Of a stretch of DNA of 51,854 nucleotides, positions 7,333 through 14,060 are shown in pieces. The notes below the pieces were generated by a model that was given only the letters and a program-made list of their open reading frames with translations, was not told the origin of the DNA and did no database searches. The position numbers and the translations under genes were made by a program. This DNA comes from an uncultured Oscillospiraceae bacterium (GTDB lineage: Bacteria; Bacillota; Clostridia; Oscillospirales; Oscillospiraceae), in assembly GCA_951801655.1 (NCBI GenBank), contig CATONV010000010.1, positions 1 through 51,854 of the forward strand. Direction: 5' to 3'. Positions within the stretch are counted from its first letter, which is position 1. Every line of letters begins with the position of its first letter.

Positions 7333-7386
7333 TTTACCGTCCCGCCGCAGCGAAAGAGGCCCCCTCCCTTTGCGAAGGGAGGCTTT
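7333..7386. repeat. Short palindromic element (CCCTCCC/GGGAGG hairpin)
   Basis: GTCCCGCCGCAG is followed by the hairpin CCCTCCCTTT GCG AAGGGAGGC. It resembles the element at 33131-33186 and the right end of the larger elements at 2182 and 22098. It lies between mnmG and the MBL gene. Confidence 0.55.
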
Positions 7387-7410
7387 TGACGCTATCCAGG
7401 AGGTATTTGC

Positions 7411-8310
7411 ATGAAATTGACACAAGTGAGGGGAAACACCTGGGTCATCGAGGCCAACCAGCTGATCCCCCTGTACAGGCTGGATGAGAAGCGGTGCGTT
7501 TTGCTGGACACCGGTCTGCCTGGGGAGAGGGAGGAGATGGAAAATACCCTGTCGGAGGCGGGGCTGACACCGGTGGGGGTACTGTGCTCCCACGCCCATG
7601 TGGACCACTGTGCCGGCAACGGCTATTTACAGGAGAAGTACGGCACGAAAATCGCCCTCACCGCCCCGGAGGCGGGGATGTGCGCCTCGCTTCTCACCCT
7701 GAAGTGTTATTTCCTCACCCTCTCTCCCGGGACGGTGGAGAGGGAGTCGGCCTGCATGATCCACACGCCCGACGTGATCATCCCTCCGGCGGACGGCCCC
7801 TTCTCCTTCTGTGGGGCGGAGTTTCGCATTGTCCACACGCCGGGGCACTCCTCGGGACATGTGTGTACCGTCACACCGGACAACGTGTGCTACACCGCCG
7901 ACGCCCTTCTCAGCGCCGAGCTTCTCACCGCCAAGCTGCCCTACAACCTCAGCCAGCGCATGGCCCTGGACAGCCGGGAGAAGCTGCGCCGCCTGGGCTG
8001 CGGCTTCTACATCATGGCCCACCGGGGCATCTGTCCGGGCTCAGAGGTCGGCTCTCTCATCGACGCCAACCAGGAGCTGATCCGCCGCCGTGCGGAAGAA
8101 ATTTTGTCTCTGGTCGACCGACCTATGACCGCCAGCCGGATCGACGAGGCGGCCTGCGTCCGCTATCGGCTTTTCACCCACAAGCCTCCCCGCGCCCTGC
8201 GCTTCGAACGCAACGTCCGCTTTTTTATCGAGTACCTGGTGGATGCCGGGCGGCTGACGGAATGGTGTCAAAACGGGACCGTCTACTACGCCCAAAGGGA
8301 AAATTCCTGA
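7411..8310 (+). CDS. MBL-fold metallo-hydrolase (299 aa)
   Basis: A metallo-beta-lactamase-fold hydrolase of unknown substrate. The zinc motif HAHVDHCAGN (HxHxDH) is near residue 60, HTPGHSSGH supplies the next His near 140, and TADALLS has the bridging Asp. A helical C-terminal part of about 100 residues, with an RFERNVRFFIEYL segment, follows the core; it resembles the winged-helix extension seen in some MBL proteins. It starts at ATG 7411 after AGGAGG. It may be co-transcribed with mnmG through the short hairpin. Confidence 0.88.
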   Translation: MKLTQVRGNTWVIEANQLIPLYRLDEKRCVLLDTGLPGEREEMENTLSEAGLTPVGVLCSHAHVDHCAGNGYLQEKYGTKIALTAPEAGMCASLLTLKCYFLTLSPGTVERESACMIHTPDVIIPPADGPFSFCGAEFRIVHTPGHSSGHVCTVTPDNVCYTADALLSAELLTAKLPYNLSQRMALDSREKLRRLGCGFYIMAHRGICPGSEVGSLIDANQELIRRRAEEILSLVDRPMTASRIDEAACVRYRLFTHKPPRALRFERNVRFFIEYLVDAGRLTEWCQNGTVYYAQRENS

Positions 8311-8327
8311 AAATTGGGGAAAACCAC

Positions 8328-8356
8328 TTGCAATCTGCCCGCAGTTGTGGTATGCT
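8328..8356 (+). promoter_or_regulatory. secG promoter
   Basis: TTGCAA (8328-8333), 17-bp spacer, TATGCT (8351-8356); about 70 nt of leader before secG. Confidence 0.65.
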
Positions 8357-8426
8357 CTTGGGTACTTCCGGATTTTCCAAAGATGTTAATTTGCGGCCTT
8401 CATGGCCTTGAAAGGAACGAGTAACA

Positions 8427-8663
8427 ATGAATGCACTAAATTTAGTCCTCACCATTATCCAGGTCCTGTGCGGTCTTGCGGTGATCGCCGTGGTGATGCT
8501 CCAGTCCGGCAAGAGCGCCGGCCTGTCCGGAGCCATTGCCGGCGGTGCTGACACCTTCCTGTCCAAGAACAAGGCCAAGAGTCTGGACGCCAAGCTGGCC
8601 AAGATGACCAAGTGGGTGGCTATTATGTGGATCGTCATTACCCTGGTCCTCAGCCTGATCTGA
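8427..8663 (+). CDS. secG: Protein translocase subunit SecG
   Basis: Small membrane partner of the SecYE channel that assists protein export. The 78-aa protein has two hydrophobic helices (about residues 4-23 and 57-76) joined by a polar loop with the conserved LQSGKSAGLSGAIAGGADTFL segment near residues 27-45 (quoted as recognised; SAGLSGAIAGG is the key part), followed by a lysine-rich stretch. It has its own promoter and is closed by a symmetrical terminator shared with the convergent spoIIP. Confidence 0.95.
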   Translation: MNALNLVLTIIQVLCGLAVIAVVMLQSGKSAGLSGAIAGGADTFLSKNKAKSLDAKLAKMTKWVAIMWIVITLVLSLI

Positions 8664-8670
8664 TTGTTTC

Positions 8671-8706
8671 AAAAATCCCGGAGAGGCACGCCTCTCCGGG
8701 ATTTTT
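8671..8706. terminator. Bidirectional terminator between secG and spoIIP
   Basis: A perfect 16-bp inverted repeat (8671-8686 with 8691-8706) with a CACG loop. A5/T5 at the ends gives a U-tract on both strands. Confidence 0.93.
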
Positions 8707-9851
8707 CATGTCTTCAGCTCCAGCAGGGTTCTGGCCACGTTGTCCGCCCACAGCCGGCCGCCGGCGATGGCCTCGGTGAGGGAGTTGCCGTGGCCGCCCA
8801 CCTCCACCAGGACGGAGCCGGGGGAGAGCTGCTGATTGTAGCGGCTTTTGCGCAGAACGGTAGGCCGGACCAGGTTGGCATAGCCTTTGACCAGGTTCCG
8901 CTGCAAGCTGAGGGCAAAGGCCATGTTGTCCTTCCAGCGGGGGTGGTCGGCCCCGCCGGCGTCGGTGCCCAGCACCATCATCACCTGGGCCACCTTCTGC
9001 CCCGCCTCAGAGGAAACCATTTTATAGACCTCTCCCTCGCTTCCCACCAGGGCGTCCCGGTGGACGTCGAAGACCACCTGGATGGTGGGATACTTCTCCA
9101 GCCACTGTTCCACCACCGCCTTGGAGCGGTCATAGGCCCCGTTGTAGGAGGGGTAGTCGCACAGGGTGGTGTCGTGGACCACCTGAAAGCCGTAGGCCCG
9201 GAAGACGGTAGCCATCTCCTCTCCCACCCGGACCACGTTGTGGGCGCAGTCGGTGGTGCGGTAGGGGTCGCTCTCCTCGTAGACGTCTCCGTCGGTCATG
9301 GAGTAGGCCTCACTGCCGTGGGTGTGGACGATCAAAATCTGAGGGCCCTCCCCGAGAGAGACGTCCACTGTTCCCTCCCCCAGCAGGGAAGAATACAGCT
9401 CCCGTCCGGTGCGGTTGTATACATACACCCCGCCGTCCCGAAGATATTGGCTGCCCTCCTTGCCCCGGCCGGTCATCTCCACAATGTCCTCGCCCTCCGG
9501 GACGGGACGCAGGTCGGGTTCCTCCAGGTCATCTCCCTCGGAGGAGTCGGGCGCCTTGTCCGGACTTGGCTTCTCCGAGTGCAGGGCCAGCACGGGCCCC
9601 TCTCCCGCCGCCAGCAGCGGGGAACATCGCAGCAGCAGACGTCCCCAGCCTGTCAGCCCTCTCTCCGTGCCGGGGAGTTCCCCCAGCTGGTGGGCCGCCA
9701 GAGACACCGCCAGGGACGGCTGCTCTCCCAGCGCGGCCAGTCCCCTGTGGACGCCGCCCGGATCAGCCGTCAGACTCACGGCCCAGGCCGCTGTCAGCGC
9801 CAGGCCCAGGGCCACGCCCCGGCGCAGGGCCCGTCCCACCCTGTTCTCCAT
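8706..9851 (-). CDS. spoIIP: Stage II sporulation protein P (SpoIIP)
   Basis: Cell-wall amidase/endopeptidase of the DMP complex, which drives septal peptidoglycan thinning and engulfment during sporulation. Residues about 12-32 form the N-terminal membrane anchor. A variable linker with acidic/proline content (KPSPDKAPDSSEGDDLEEP, near residues 95-113) is followed by the catalytic domain with IVHTHGSEAY, a DVHRDAL motif and LVEVGGHGNS near the end. Its 381 aa suits the family. Usual neighbour gpr is not seen. It indicates a sporulating lineage but not by itself a sporulating strain. Confidence 0.93.
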   Translation of the reverse strand: MENRVGRALRRGVALGLALTAAWAVSLTADPGGVHRGLAALGEQPSLAVSLAAHQLGELPGTERGLTGWGRLLLRCSPLLAAGEGPVLALHSEKPSPDKAPDSSEGDDLEEPDLRPVPEGEDIVEMTGRGKEGSQYLRDGGVYVYNRTGRELYSSLLGEGTVDVSLGEGPQILIVHTHGSEAYSMTDGDVYEESDPYRTTDCAHNVVRVGEEMATVFRAYGFQVVHDTTLCDYPSYNGAYDRSKAVVEQWLEKYPTIQVVFDVHRDALVGSEGEVYKMVSSEAGQKVAQVMMVLGTDAGGADHPRWKDNMAFALSLQRNLVKGYANLVRPTVLRKSRYNQQLSPGSVLVEVGGHGNSLTEAIAGGRLWADNVARTLLELKT

Positions 9852-9976
9852 GCTACCACTCCTTATCCTGCGTATGCCCGCTGTTGTATCCAGTCTATGA
9901 GCCCGGGCCCGGAGATATGTCTGCGGGAGAGGAGGGAGATCGGTCTTATACCGCGCCGATCACTTGGTGAGATGGC

Positions 9977-10147
9977 CTACTCAGCCAGCCTCTTTTCGTA
10001 TTTTTTCAGAAGATCTTCTACCGCTTCGTCGATCAAGCGGGATTTCGGCACTCGTGTCTTTTTTGAGAGCTCGTCTAAGGGATTCACTAATTCGTTAGCA
10101 AGAGACGTAACCAGTCTTTTGCGATGAACAAAAACAGAATCTGCCAT
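9977..10147 (-). CDS. Ribbon-helix-helix DNA-binding protein (56 aa)
   Basis: Likely a small transcription factor or antitoxin-type protein. The C-terminal half reads LDELSKKTRVPKSRLIDEAVEDLLKKY in sense, i.e. the RHH pattern with a short basic N-terminal strand (VFVHRKRLVTSL), then two helices joined by TRVPKSR. The start is set at MADSVFVHRKR (10147) with GAGGTGG upstream. It is divergent from another RHH gene (10275). On its own strand an extended -10 (TGCTATACC near 10180) may be its promoter. Region is AT-richer than the flanks. No toxin gene of the classical type II kind adjoins it. Confidence 0.78.
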   Translation of the reverse strand: MADSVFVHRKRLVTSLANELVNPLDELSKKTRVPKSRLIDEAVEDLLKKYEKRLAE

Positions 10148-10229
10148 ACTACACCACCTCGTTACCACATATGCACCATTTGGTATAGCATAACAGAAGG
10201 CAATTCAGAAAACAAGAATGTACCATGTA

Positions 10230-10258
10230 TTGACTTAATGGATAATACATGATATCAT
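10230..10258 (+). promoter_or_regulatory. Promoter for the rightward RHH gene
   Basis: TTGACT (10230-10235), 17-bp spacer, TATCAT (10253-10258). AAGGGG follows at once, so the leader is very short. In the shared divergent region TATGC and GCATA near 10169-10192 are inverted and could be an operator. Confidence 0.6.
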
Positions 10259-10274
10259 TAAAAGGGGTGATAAT

Positions 10275-10421
10275 ATGAAAAAAGCGGACAAAAAAGTAAC
10301 AGTTGGAATGCCTCAAGAACTCTATGATGCGCTGAAACAGATGGCAGAGGAGGATTCCCGATCGATTTCCAACTTTATCCGCCAGGTTTTGTGGGCATAT
10401 TGCAGAGAAAAAGTCCTTTGA
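10275..10421 (+). CDS. Ribbon-helix-helix (CopG/Arc-like) protein (48 aa)
   Basis: A compact RHH protein missed by length cut-offs. KKVTVGMPQELYDALKQMA (residues 6-24) is the beta-strand plus helix A pattern, and EDSRSISNFIRQVLWAYCRE gives the turn and helix B; SRSISNFIRQ is a classic RHH signature. AAGGGG precedes the ATG at 10275. It is divergent from the RHH gene at 9977-10147 and ends 18 bp before the promoter of the putative antisense RNA. Possible roles are autorepressor or antitoxin; target unknown. Confidence 0.8.
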   Translation: MKKADKKVTVGMPQELYDALKQMAEEDSRSISNFIRQVLWAYCREKVL

Positions 10422-10439
10422 AAGGGCAGCGGCAAACCA

Positions 10440-10467
10440 TTGACAATGCGGCGGCGTGTGGTATAAT
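10440..10467 (+). promoter_or_regulatory. Strong promoter of putative antisense RNA
   Basis: TTGACA (10440-10445), a 16-bp spacer and TATAAT (10462-10467): both hexamers are consensus. No plus-strand open frame with a ribosome binding site follows, which points to an RNA product starting near 10474. Confidence 0.85.
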
Positions 10468-10473
10468 AAATTC

Positions 10474-10560
10474 AAAGGGCGCTGTTGCATAGCGGTCAGC
10501 CCTCAGGTTTTGGCTAAATTACGTTAGCCGTCCGGGGTCGAGCCGGGCGGCTAACACGCG
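10474..10560 (+). ncRNA. Putative antisense RNA (type I antitoxin-like)
   Basis: Inferred from the consensus promoter at 10440-10467 and from absence of a plus-strand gene. The transcript contains GGCTAA...TTAGCC (about 10513-10529) and a strong hairpin (10523-10555, GTTAGCCG arms). It overlaps the 3' end of the peptide gene at 10551-10646 on the other strand. Its 5' segment (GGCGCTGTTG, then GCGGTCAGCC) nearly repeats the 5' segment of the opposing transcript (GGCGCTGTTG, then GCGGTTAGCC), so the locus is bounded by an imperfect inverted repeat. The 3' end is not defined because no U-tract is evident; the transcript may run further. Confidence 0.55.
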
Positions 10561-10646
10561 TTTGGGGATGTAATAATCATCAACAGCAAGGTGATGACCA
10601 AACAAATCGCAAAACGCAGGACTTTCGCCCAACGTCCGCTGTCCAA
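10551..10646 (-). CDS. Putative type I toxin-like hydrophobic peptide (31 aa)
   Basis: The frame starts at TTG (10644-10646), 8 nt after AAGGGGGTG, and ends at TAG (10551-10553). Residues 9-26 (VLRFAICLVITLLLMIIT) form a single membrane helix after a short polar start (MDSGRWAK) and before SPNAC. In the mRNA the ribosome binding site pairs with CCCTT just upstream (CCCTT GTG AAAGGG), as in translation-repressed type I toxins. A perfect TTGACA-17-TATAAT promoter lies 63 bp upstream and an opposing promoter fires an overlapping antisense RNA. The size, single helix, hidden SD and antisense RNA together match TxpA/BsrG/Fst-like or Hol-Tox-like modules; family assignment is inference and toxicity is untested. 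Confidence 0.6.
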   Translation of the reverse strand: MDSGRWAKVLRFAICLVITLLLMIITSPNAC

Positions 10647-10708
10647 TCCGCATCACCCCCTTTCACAAGGGAGTGGCTAACCGCCATACTACAACAGCGC
10701 CTGTCCTC

Positions 10709-10737
10709 ATTATAGGAAACAGGCGTTGTTTTGTCAA
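10709..10737 (-). promoter_or_regulatory. Perfect consensus promoter for the peptide gene
   Basis: On the minus strand TTGACA (10732-10737), 17-bp spacer, TATAAT (10709-10714). It begins 3 bp after the pth stop codon, so the peptide gene is independently expressed. Start near 10702. Confidence 0.88.
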
Positions 10738-10740
10738 TTA

Positions 10741-11334
10741 TTACCCATTAAACTTCCCCATGCCCCGGTCGATGCCCTCGGCCAAGATGCACTCAATGGC
10801 GTCGGCGGCCCGTTTAACGGCTTCGTCGATGGTCTTTTTGTCCTCGCCCACGAACCTGCCCAGCACCCAGTCGGCCATATCGTAATCGGGGTGCGGCTTT
10901 TCCCCGACGCCCACCCGCAGGCGGGGGAACTGGTCGGTGCCCAGGTGCTGAATAATATTTTTCAGTCCATTGTGTCCTCCGGCGGAGCCTTTCACCCGGA
11001 TGCGCAGTCTGCCCAAGGCCAGCGCGGTGTCGTCGGACACCACCAGCACGTGGTCAGGGGGAATTTTGTAAAAATCCGCAGCTTGACGCACCGCCTCTCC
11101 GGACAGATTCATGTAAGTGACAGGCTTCATTACCAGCACCCGCTGGCTGGAGATGGTCAGGACATTGGTGAGAGCCTTGAATTTCAGCCGCTGAATGGGC
11201 TTGTTCTGTCTCTGAGCCACCTCGTCGGCCACCATGAAGCCTACGTTGTGGCGGGTGTTCTCGTATTTGTCCCCCGGATTGCCCAGGCAGACCAGCAGCC
11301 AGCTTACGCCGCCGGCGTCCTTTTTGAAAAACAT
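10741..11334 (-). CDS. pth: Peptidyl-tRNA hydrolase
   Basis: Releases tRNA from peptidyl-tRNA dropped by ribosomes. The substrate-binding signature CLGNPGDKYENTRHNVGF holds the conserved Asn and catalytic His near residues 17-30, followed by KPVTYMNLSG, DDTALALGRLRIRVKGSAGGHNGLKN (in part) and FPRLRVGVGE. The start is at MFFKKDAGGVSW (11334), giving 197 aa, the family length; the long upstream frame is an artefact of the repeat element. It is third in the acetyltransferase-prs-pth order. A GTAGGGG repeat separates it from prs. Confidence 0.97.
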   Translation of the reverse strand: MFFKKDAGGVSWLLVCLGNPGDKYENTRHNVGFMVADEVAQRQNKPIQRLKFKALTNVLTISSQRVLVMKPVTYMNLSGEAVRQAADFYKIPPDHVLVVSDDTALALGRLRIRVKGSAGGHNGLKNIIQHLGTDQFPRLRVGVGEKPHPDYDMADWVLGRFVGEDKKTIDEAVKRAADAIECILAEGIDRGMGKFNG

Positions 11335-11368
11335 GTCTGTTTCCTCGCTTCTCTTGGAATAGCCGTCT

Positions 11369-11435
11369 GTAGGGGCCGCCGTCCTCGGCGGCCCGTTTTT
11401 TATTCCCACGGGCGGCCCAGGGGGGGCGCCCCTAC
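11369..11435. repeat. GTAGGGGC palindromic element between prs and pth
   Basis: GTAGGGGCCGCCG...GGCGGCCCG, then GGGCGGCCC...GGCGCCCCTAC: inverted outer ends and internal hairpins. It sits inside a probable operon and so would be transcribed as structured RNA. Confidence 0.75.
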
Positions 11436-11488
11436 AGGCATACGCAAAACAAAGGGGGCAGGCAAACGCCCGCCCCGTTGAATCATAT

Positions 11489-12472
11489 TTACAGGAACAG
11501 GGGAGACACAGAGGTCTCCATGTAGATGTGGCTGATAGCCTCGGCAAAGAGGTGAGCCACAGAGATGTAGCGGATTTTGTCGCACTTCACGTCGGGCTTG
11601 GGGGGGATGGTGTTCAGGAAGACCACCTCATCCAGCACGCTGTCCTGAATACGCTGGACGGCGGGGCCGGACAGGATGCCGTGGGTGGCGCAGGCGGTGA
11701 CATCCTTGGCGCCGCCCAGTTCCACCAGGGCCTTGGCGGCGTGGCACAGGGACCCGCCGGTGTCCACCATATCGTCCAGCAGGATGACCCGCTTACCCCG
11801 CACGTCACCGATGATGTTCATCACCTCGGAGGAGTTGGCCTTCTGGCGGCGTTTGTCCACAATAGCCAGGGGCATGTTCAGCTTCTGGGCGAAGGCCCTG
11901 GCCCGGGCCACGGAGCCCACGTCGGGGGAGACCACCATCGTGTCCTCCCGGTCGTCTTTAAACTTGCGGTTGAAGTAGTCCACAAAAATGGGGGAACCCA
12001 GCATATTGTCCACGGGGATGTCAAAGAAGCCCTGGATCTGGTTGGCGTGGAGGTCCATGGTCAGCACCCGGTCGGCGCCGGCGGTGGTGATCAGGTTGGC
12101 CACCAGCTTGGCGGAGATGGGGTCGCGGGGCTTGGTTTTCCGGTCCTGCCGGGCGTAGCCGAAGTAGGGGATCACAGCGGTGATCCGGCCGGCGGAGGCC
12201 CGTTTCAGGGCATCGATCATAATGAGCAGCTCCATCAGCGCGTCGTTCACGGTGCCCATCTTGCCGTCCTTGACGAAGGAACAGGTGGACTGAACCACGA
12301 ACACGTCCGAGCCCCGGACGGTCTCATAGATGGACACAAAATTCTCTCCGTCGGAGAAAGCGCCTACCTCTGAGTTTCCCAGGGGAATCCCCAGCTCCTT
12401 GCAGATGTCTTTGGCCAGAGAGGGGTTCGAGTTGCCCGTAATGACTTTAATATCCTTCCCATGTGCGATCAT
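11489..12472 (-). CDS. prs: Ribose-phosphate pyrophosphokinase (PRPP synthase)
   Basis: Makes PRPP from ribose-5-phosphate and ATP for purine, pyrimidine, His, Trp and NAD synthesis. The N-terminal GNSNPSLAKDICKELGIPLG and FSDGENFVSIYETVRGSDVFVVQS segments, the catalytic flexible loop YARQDRKTKPRDPISAKLVA (quoted in part), the MDLHANQIQGFFDIPVDN motif and the PRPP-binding loop VILLDDMVDTGGSLCHAA are all present. Its 327 aa is near the standard 315-320. It sits between the truncated glmU-like gene and pth, the usual Firmicute order. Confidence 0.97.
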   Translation of the reverse strand: MIAHGKDIKVITGNSNPSLAKDICKELGIPLGNSEVGAFSDGENFVSIYETVRGSDVFVVQSTCSFVKDGKMGTVNDALMELLIMIDALKRASAGRITAVIPYFGYARQDRKTKPRDPISAKLVANLITTAGADRVLTMDLHANQIQGFFDIPVDNMLGSPIFVDYFNRKFKDDREDTMVVSPDVGSVARARAFAQKLNMPLAIVDKRRQKANSSEVMNIIGDVRGKRVILLDDMVDTGGSLCHAAKALVELGGAKDVTACATHGILSGPAVQRIQDSVLDEVVFLNTIPPKPDVKCDKIRYISVAHLFAEAISHIYMETSVSPLFL

Positions 12473-12533
12473 TTACTACATCCTCCCATTTTTGTCGGCC
12501 CGGGGGCCGTTTTTTCTCTTCCCTGTAAAGGTC

Positions 12534-13217
12534 TCACTGCTTCCCTTTTCGTCTCCGGTTCTCCCCGGCCCAGCCCTCCTTAACCTCCTGACGGACACGG
12601 CCAATGGCCATAGCGTCCTCGGGAATGTCTTCGGTTACGGTGGTGCCGGCGGCGATAAAGGCCCCGTCCCCGATGGCAACCGGGGGGACGAAGTTGGTGT
12701 TGCAGCCAACAAACACATGGCTGCCGATGGTGGTGCGGTGCTTTTGGAAGCCGTCATAATTGCAGGTGACGGTGCCACAGCCGAAGTTGCAGTTCTCTCC
12801 CACGTCGCTGTCCCCCACATAGGTGAGGTGGGCCATCTTGGTCTCCCGGCCCAGGGTGCAGTTTTTCAGCTGGACGAAGGCGCCGATTTTAGAGCCCTCT
12901 CCCACCGTGCAGTGGGGGCGGATATGGGTGTAGGGGCCGATCTGGCAGTCCCTTTTGATCAAACTCTCCTCACACTGGGAGGCGTTGACGGTGCAGCCGT
13001 CCTCCACGGTGGAGTCGGTGATCATGGTCTGGGGGCCGATGCAGCAGTTTTCCCCGATGACGGTCTCTCCCCGGAGGATGGTGCCAGGCAGGAGAAGTGT
13101 GCCCGCCCCCACTGTGACACTCTCCTCCACATAGACGGCGGCGGGATCCATCATGATAACACCGGCCTGAAGCAGCTGTTCCCGCTTTTTTTCCAGCGGG
13201 GCAGAATAATGGTTCAT
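12534..13217 (-). CDS. GlmU-type acetyltransferase domain protein, no uridylyltransferase domain
   Basis: The 227-aa protein matches only the C-terminal half of GlmU, which acetylates glucosamine-1-phosphate with acetyl-CoA. It begins in the linker helix (KREQLLQAGVIMMDPA) and continues as left-handed beta-helix hexapeptide repeats. Landmarks are IRPHCTVGEGSKIGAFVQLK (from residue 99), AHLTYVGDSDVG with the catalytic His at 130, CGTVTCNYDG, HVFVGCNTN, PPVAIGDGAFIAAGTTVTED and the KEGW end. The N-terminal pyrophosphorylase domain (about 230 residues) is missing. There is no remnant upstream: a promoter and the terminator of the HD gene fill the space. The start is at MNHYSAPLEK (13217). The UDP-GlcNAc step must be done by another protein, or this enzyme has another sugar substrate. 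Confidence 0.85.
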   Translation of the reverse strand: MNHYSAPLEKKREQLLQAGVIMMDPAAVYVEESVTVGAGTLLLPGTILRGETVIGENCCIGPQTMITDSTVEDGCTVNASQCEESLIKRDCQIGPYTHIRPHCTVGEGSKIGAFVQLKNCTLGRETKMAHLTYVGDSDVGENCNFGCGTVTCNYDGFQKHRTTIGSHVFVGCNTNFVPPVAIGDGAFIAAGTTVTEDIPEDAMAIGRVRQEVKEGWAGENRRRKGKQ

Positions 13218-13315
13218 TTTCTTCCTCCCATAACGGGCGGCGTGACCTCGGCAAAGGGGCCGGACCAAGAGCCGCAGTTTTAAGCTGTCCATCATGGCAT
13301 ATTCTTCTGGCAGCC

Positions 13316-13344
13316 ATTATAACATAGTTTCCGCATAATTTCCA
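13316..13344 (-). promoter_or_regulatory. Promoter of the acetyltransferase-prs-pth unit
   Basis: On the minus strand TGGAAA (13339-13344), 17-bp spacer, TATAAT (13316-13321), in an AT-rich pocket just downstream of the HD gene's terminator. Confidence 0.65.
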
Positions 13345-13411
13345 CCATTAGGGAATTTTTTTCAAAAAGTTTAAATTGCCGCTTTTTCATCATCATCATT
13401 CCAAATCTGAC

Positions 13412-13443
13412 AAAAACCGCCCTCCGGTTTTCCGGAGGGCGGT
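13412..13443 (-). terminator. Terminator of the HD-domain gene
   Basis: A 12-bp perfect stem (13416-13427 with 13432-13443), a TTTT loop and U5 on the minus strand (13412-13416). Confidence 0.88.
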
Positions 13444-13449
13444 GTCTTT

Positions 13450-13959
13450 TCAACAGACGGGGACCAGCGGACGTACGCCCAGCCTCTCCCGCAGACGGGA
13501 GGGCCGGCAGATGCGGGATACCTCCAGCCCCGCGCAGACGGTATCCACCAGATCCACCATCCACGCCTCCAGAGACCGGGGGAGGGCTCCTCCCAGGGGC
13601 CACATATGGGAGAGGATAATGTTTCTCTCCTTTGGGGTGAGGGGGGTGAGGGCGGCGGCGTTTCGGGCGGCGAACCGGGGGTGGTCGAAGCACTGGTTGC
13701 CCGGATGGGCGGATTTGTCCTTGGAGTCGTAGAGATACAGGTCATGGAGAAGGGCTCCCCGGACGGCGGCGCGCACATCCAGTCGAAGGGCCCGGGCTAC
13801 CCGATAGGTACTGAAGGCCACAAACAGGGAGTGGTCCAGCGTGGTCACCGGGCCATGGTGTCTCCATCGGCCCATCATCCGCACCTGATCGGAGTCCAGC
13901 AGTTCCCTCATCATATCCACAAACTCCCTCTCCCGCTGCTTGCGCGTTTCACGGCTCAT
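13450..13959 (-). CDS. HD-domain phosphohydrolase-like protein (169 aa)
   Basis: A metal-dependent HD-superfamily protein of unknown substrate. The HD ligands are visible as the His in TTLDHSLFVAFSTY (near residue 43), the HD pair in GALLHDLYLYD (near 72) and the Asp in MVDLVDTVCAG (near 138). The segment ARNAAALTPLTPKERNIILSHMWPL supplies a further His, as in small HD hydrolases acting on nucleotides or phosphoesters. The start at 13959 has only a weak ribosome binding site (GGACTG). Single gene closed by its own terminator; proA lies upstream on the same strand after about 100 bp. Confidence 0.82.
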   Translation of the reverse strand: MSRETRKQREREFVDMMRELLDSDQVRMMGRWRHHGPVTTLDHSLFVAFSTYRVARALRLDVRAAVRGALLHDLYLYDSKDKSAHPGNQCFDHPRFAARNAAALTPLTPKERNIILSHMWPLGGALPRSLEAWMVDLVDTVCAGLEVSRICRPSRLRERLGVRPLVPVC

Positions 13960-14060
13960 TGGAATCAGTCCTTTCCCGCCCCTTGCGGGGCAAAATGTTA
14001 GGTTCTGCCCTCATCATACACGATCTTCCGGCCCTTGTCACCAGAAAAAAATTGCCAATT

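Noticed and set aside
13292-13693. 133-codon minus-strand frame overlapping the HD gene and its terminator
   Set aside because: Runs through a rho-independent terminator and the next promoter, in the wrong frame for the HD protein.
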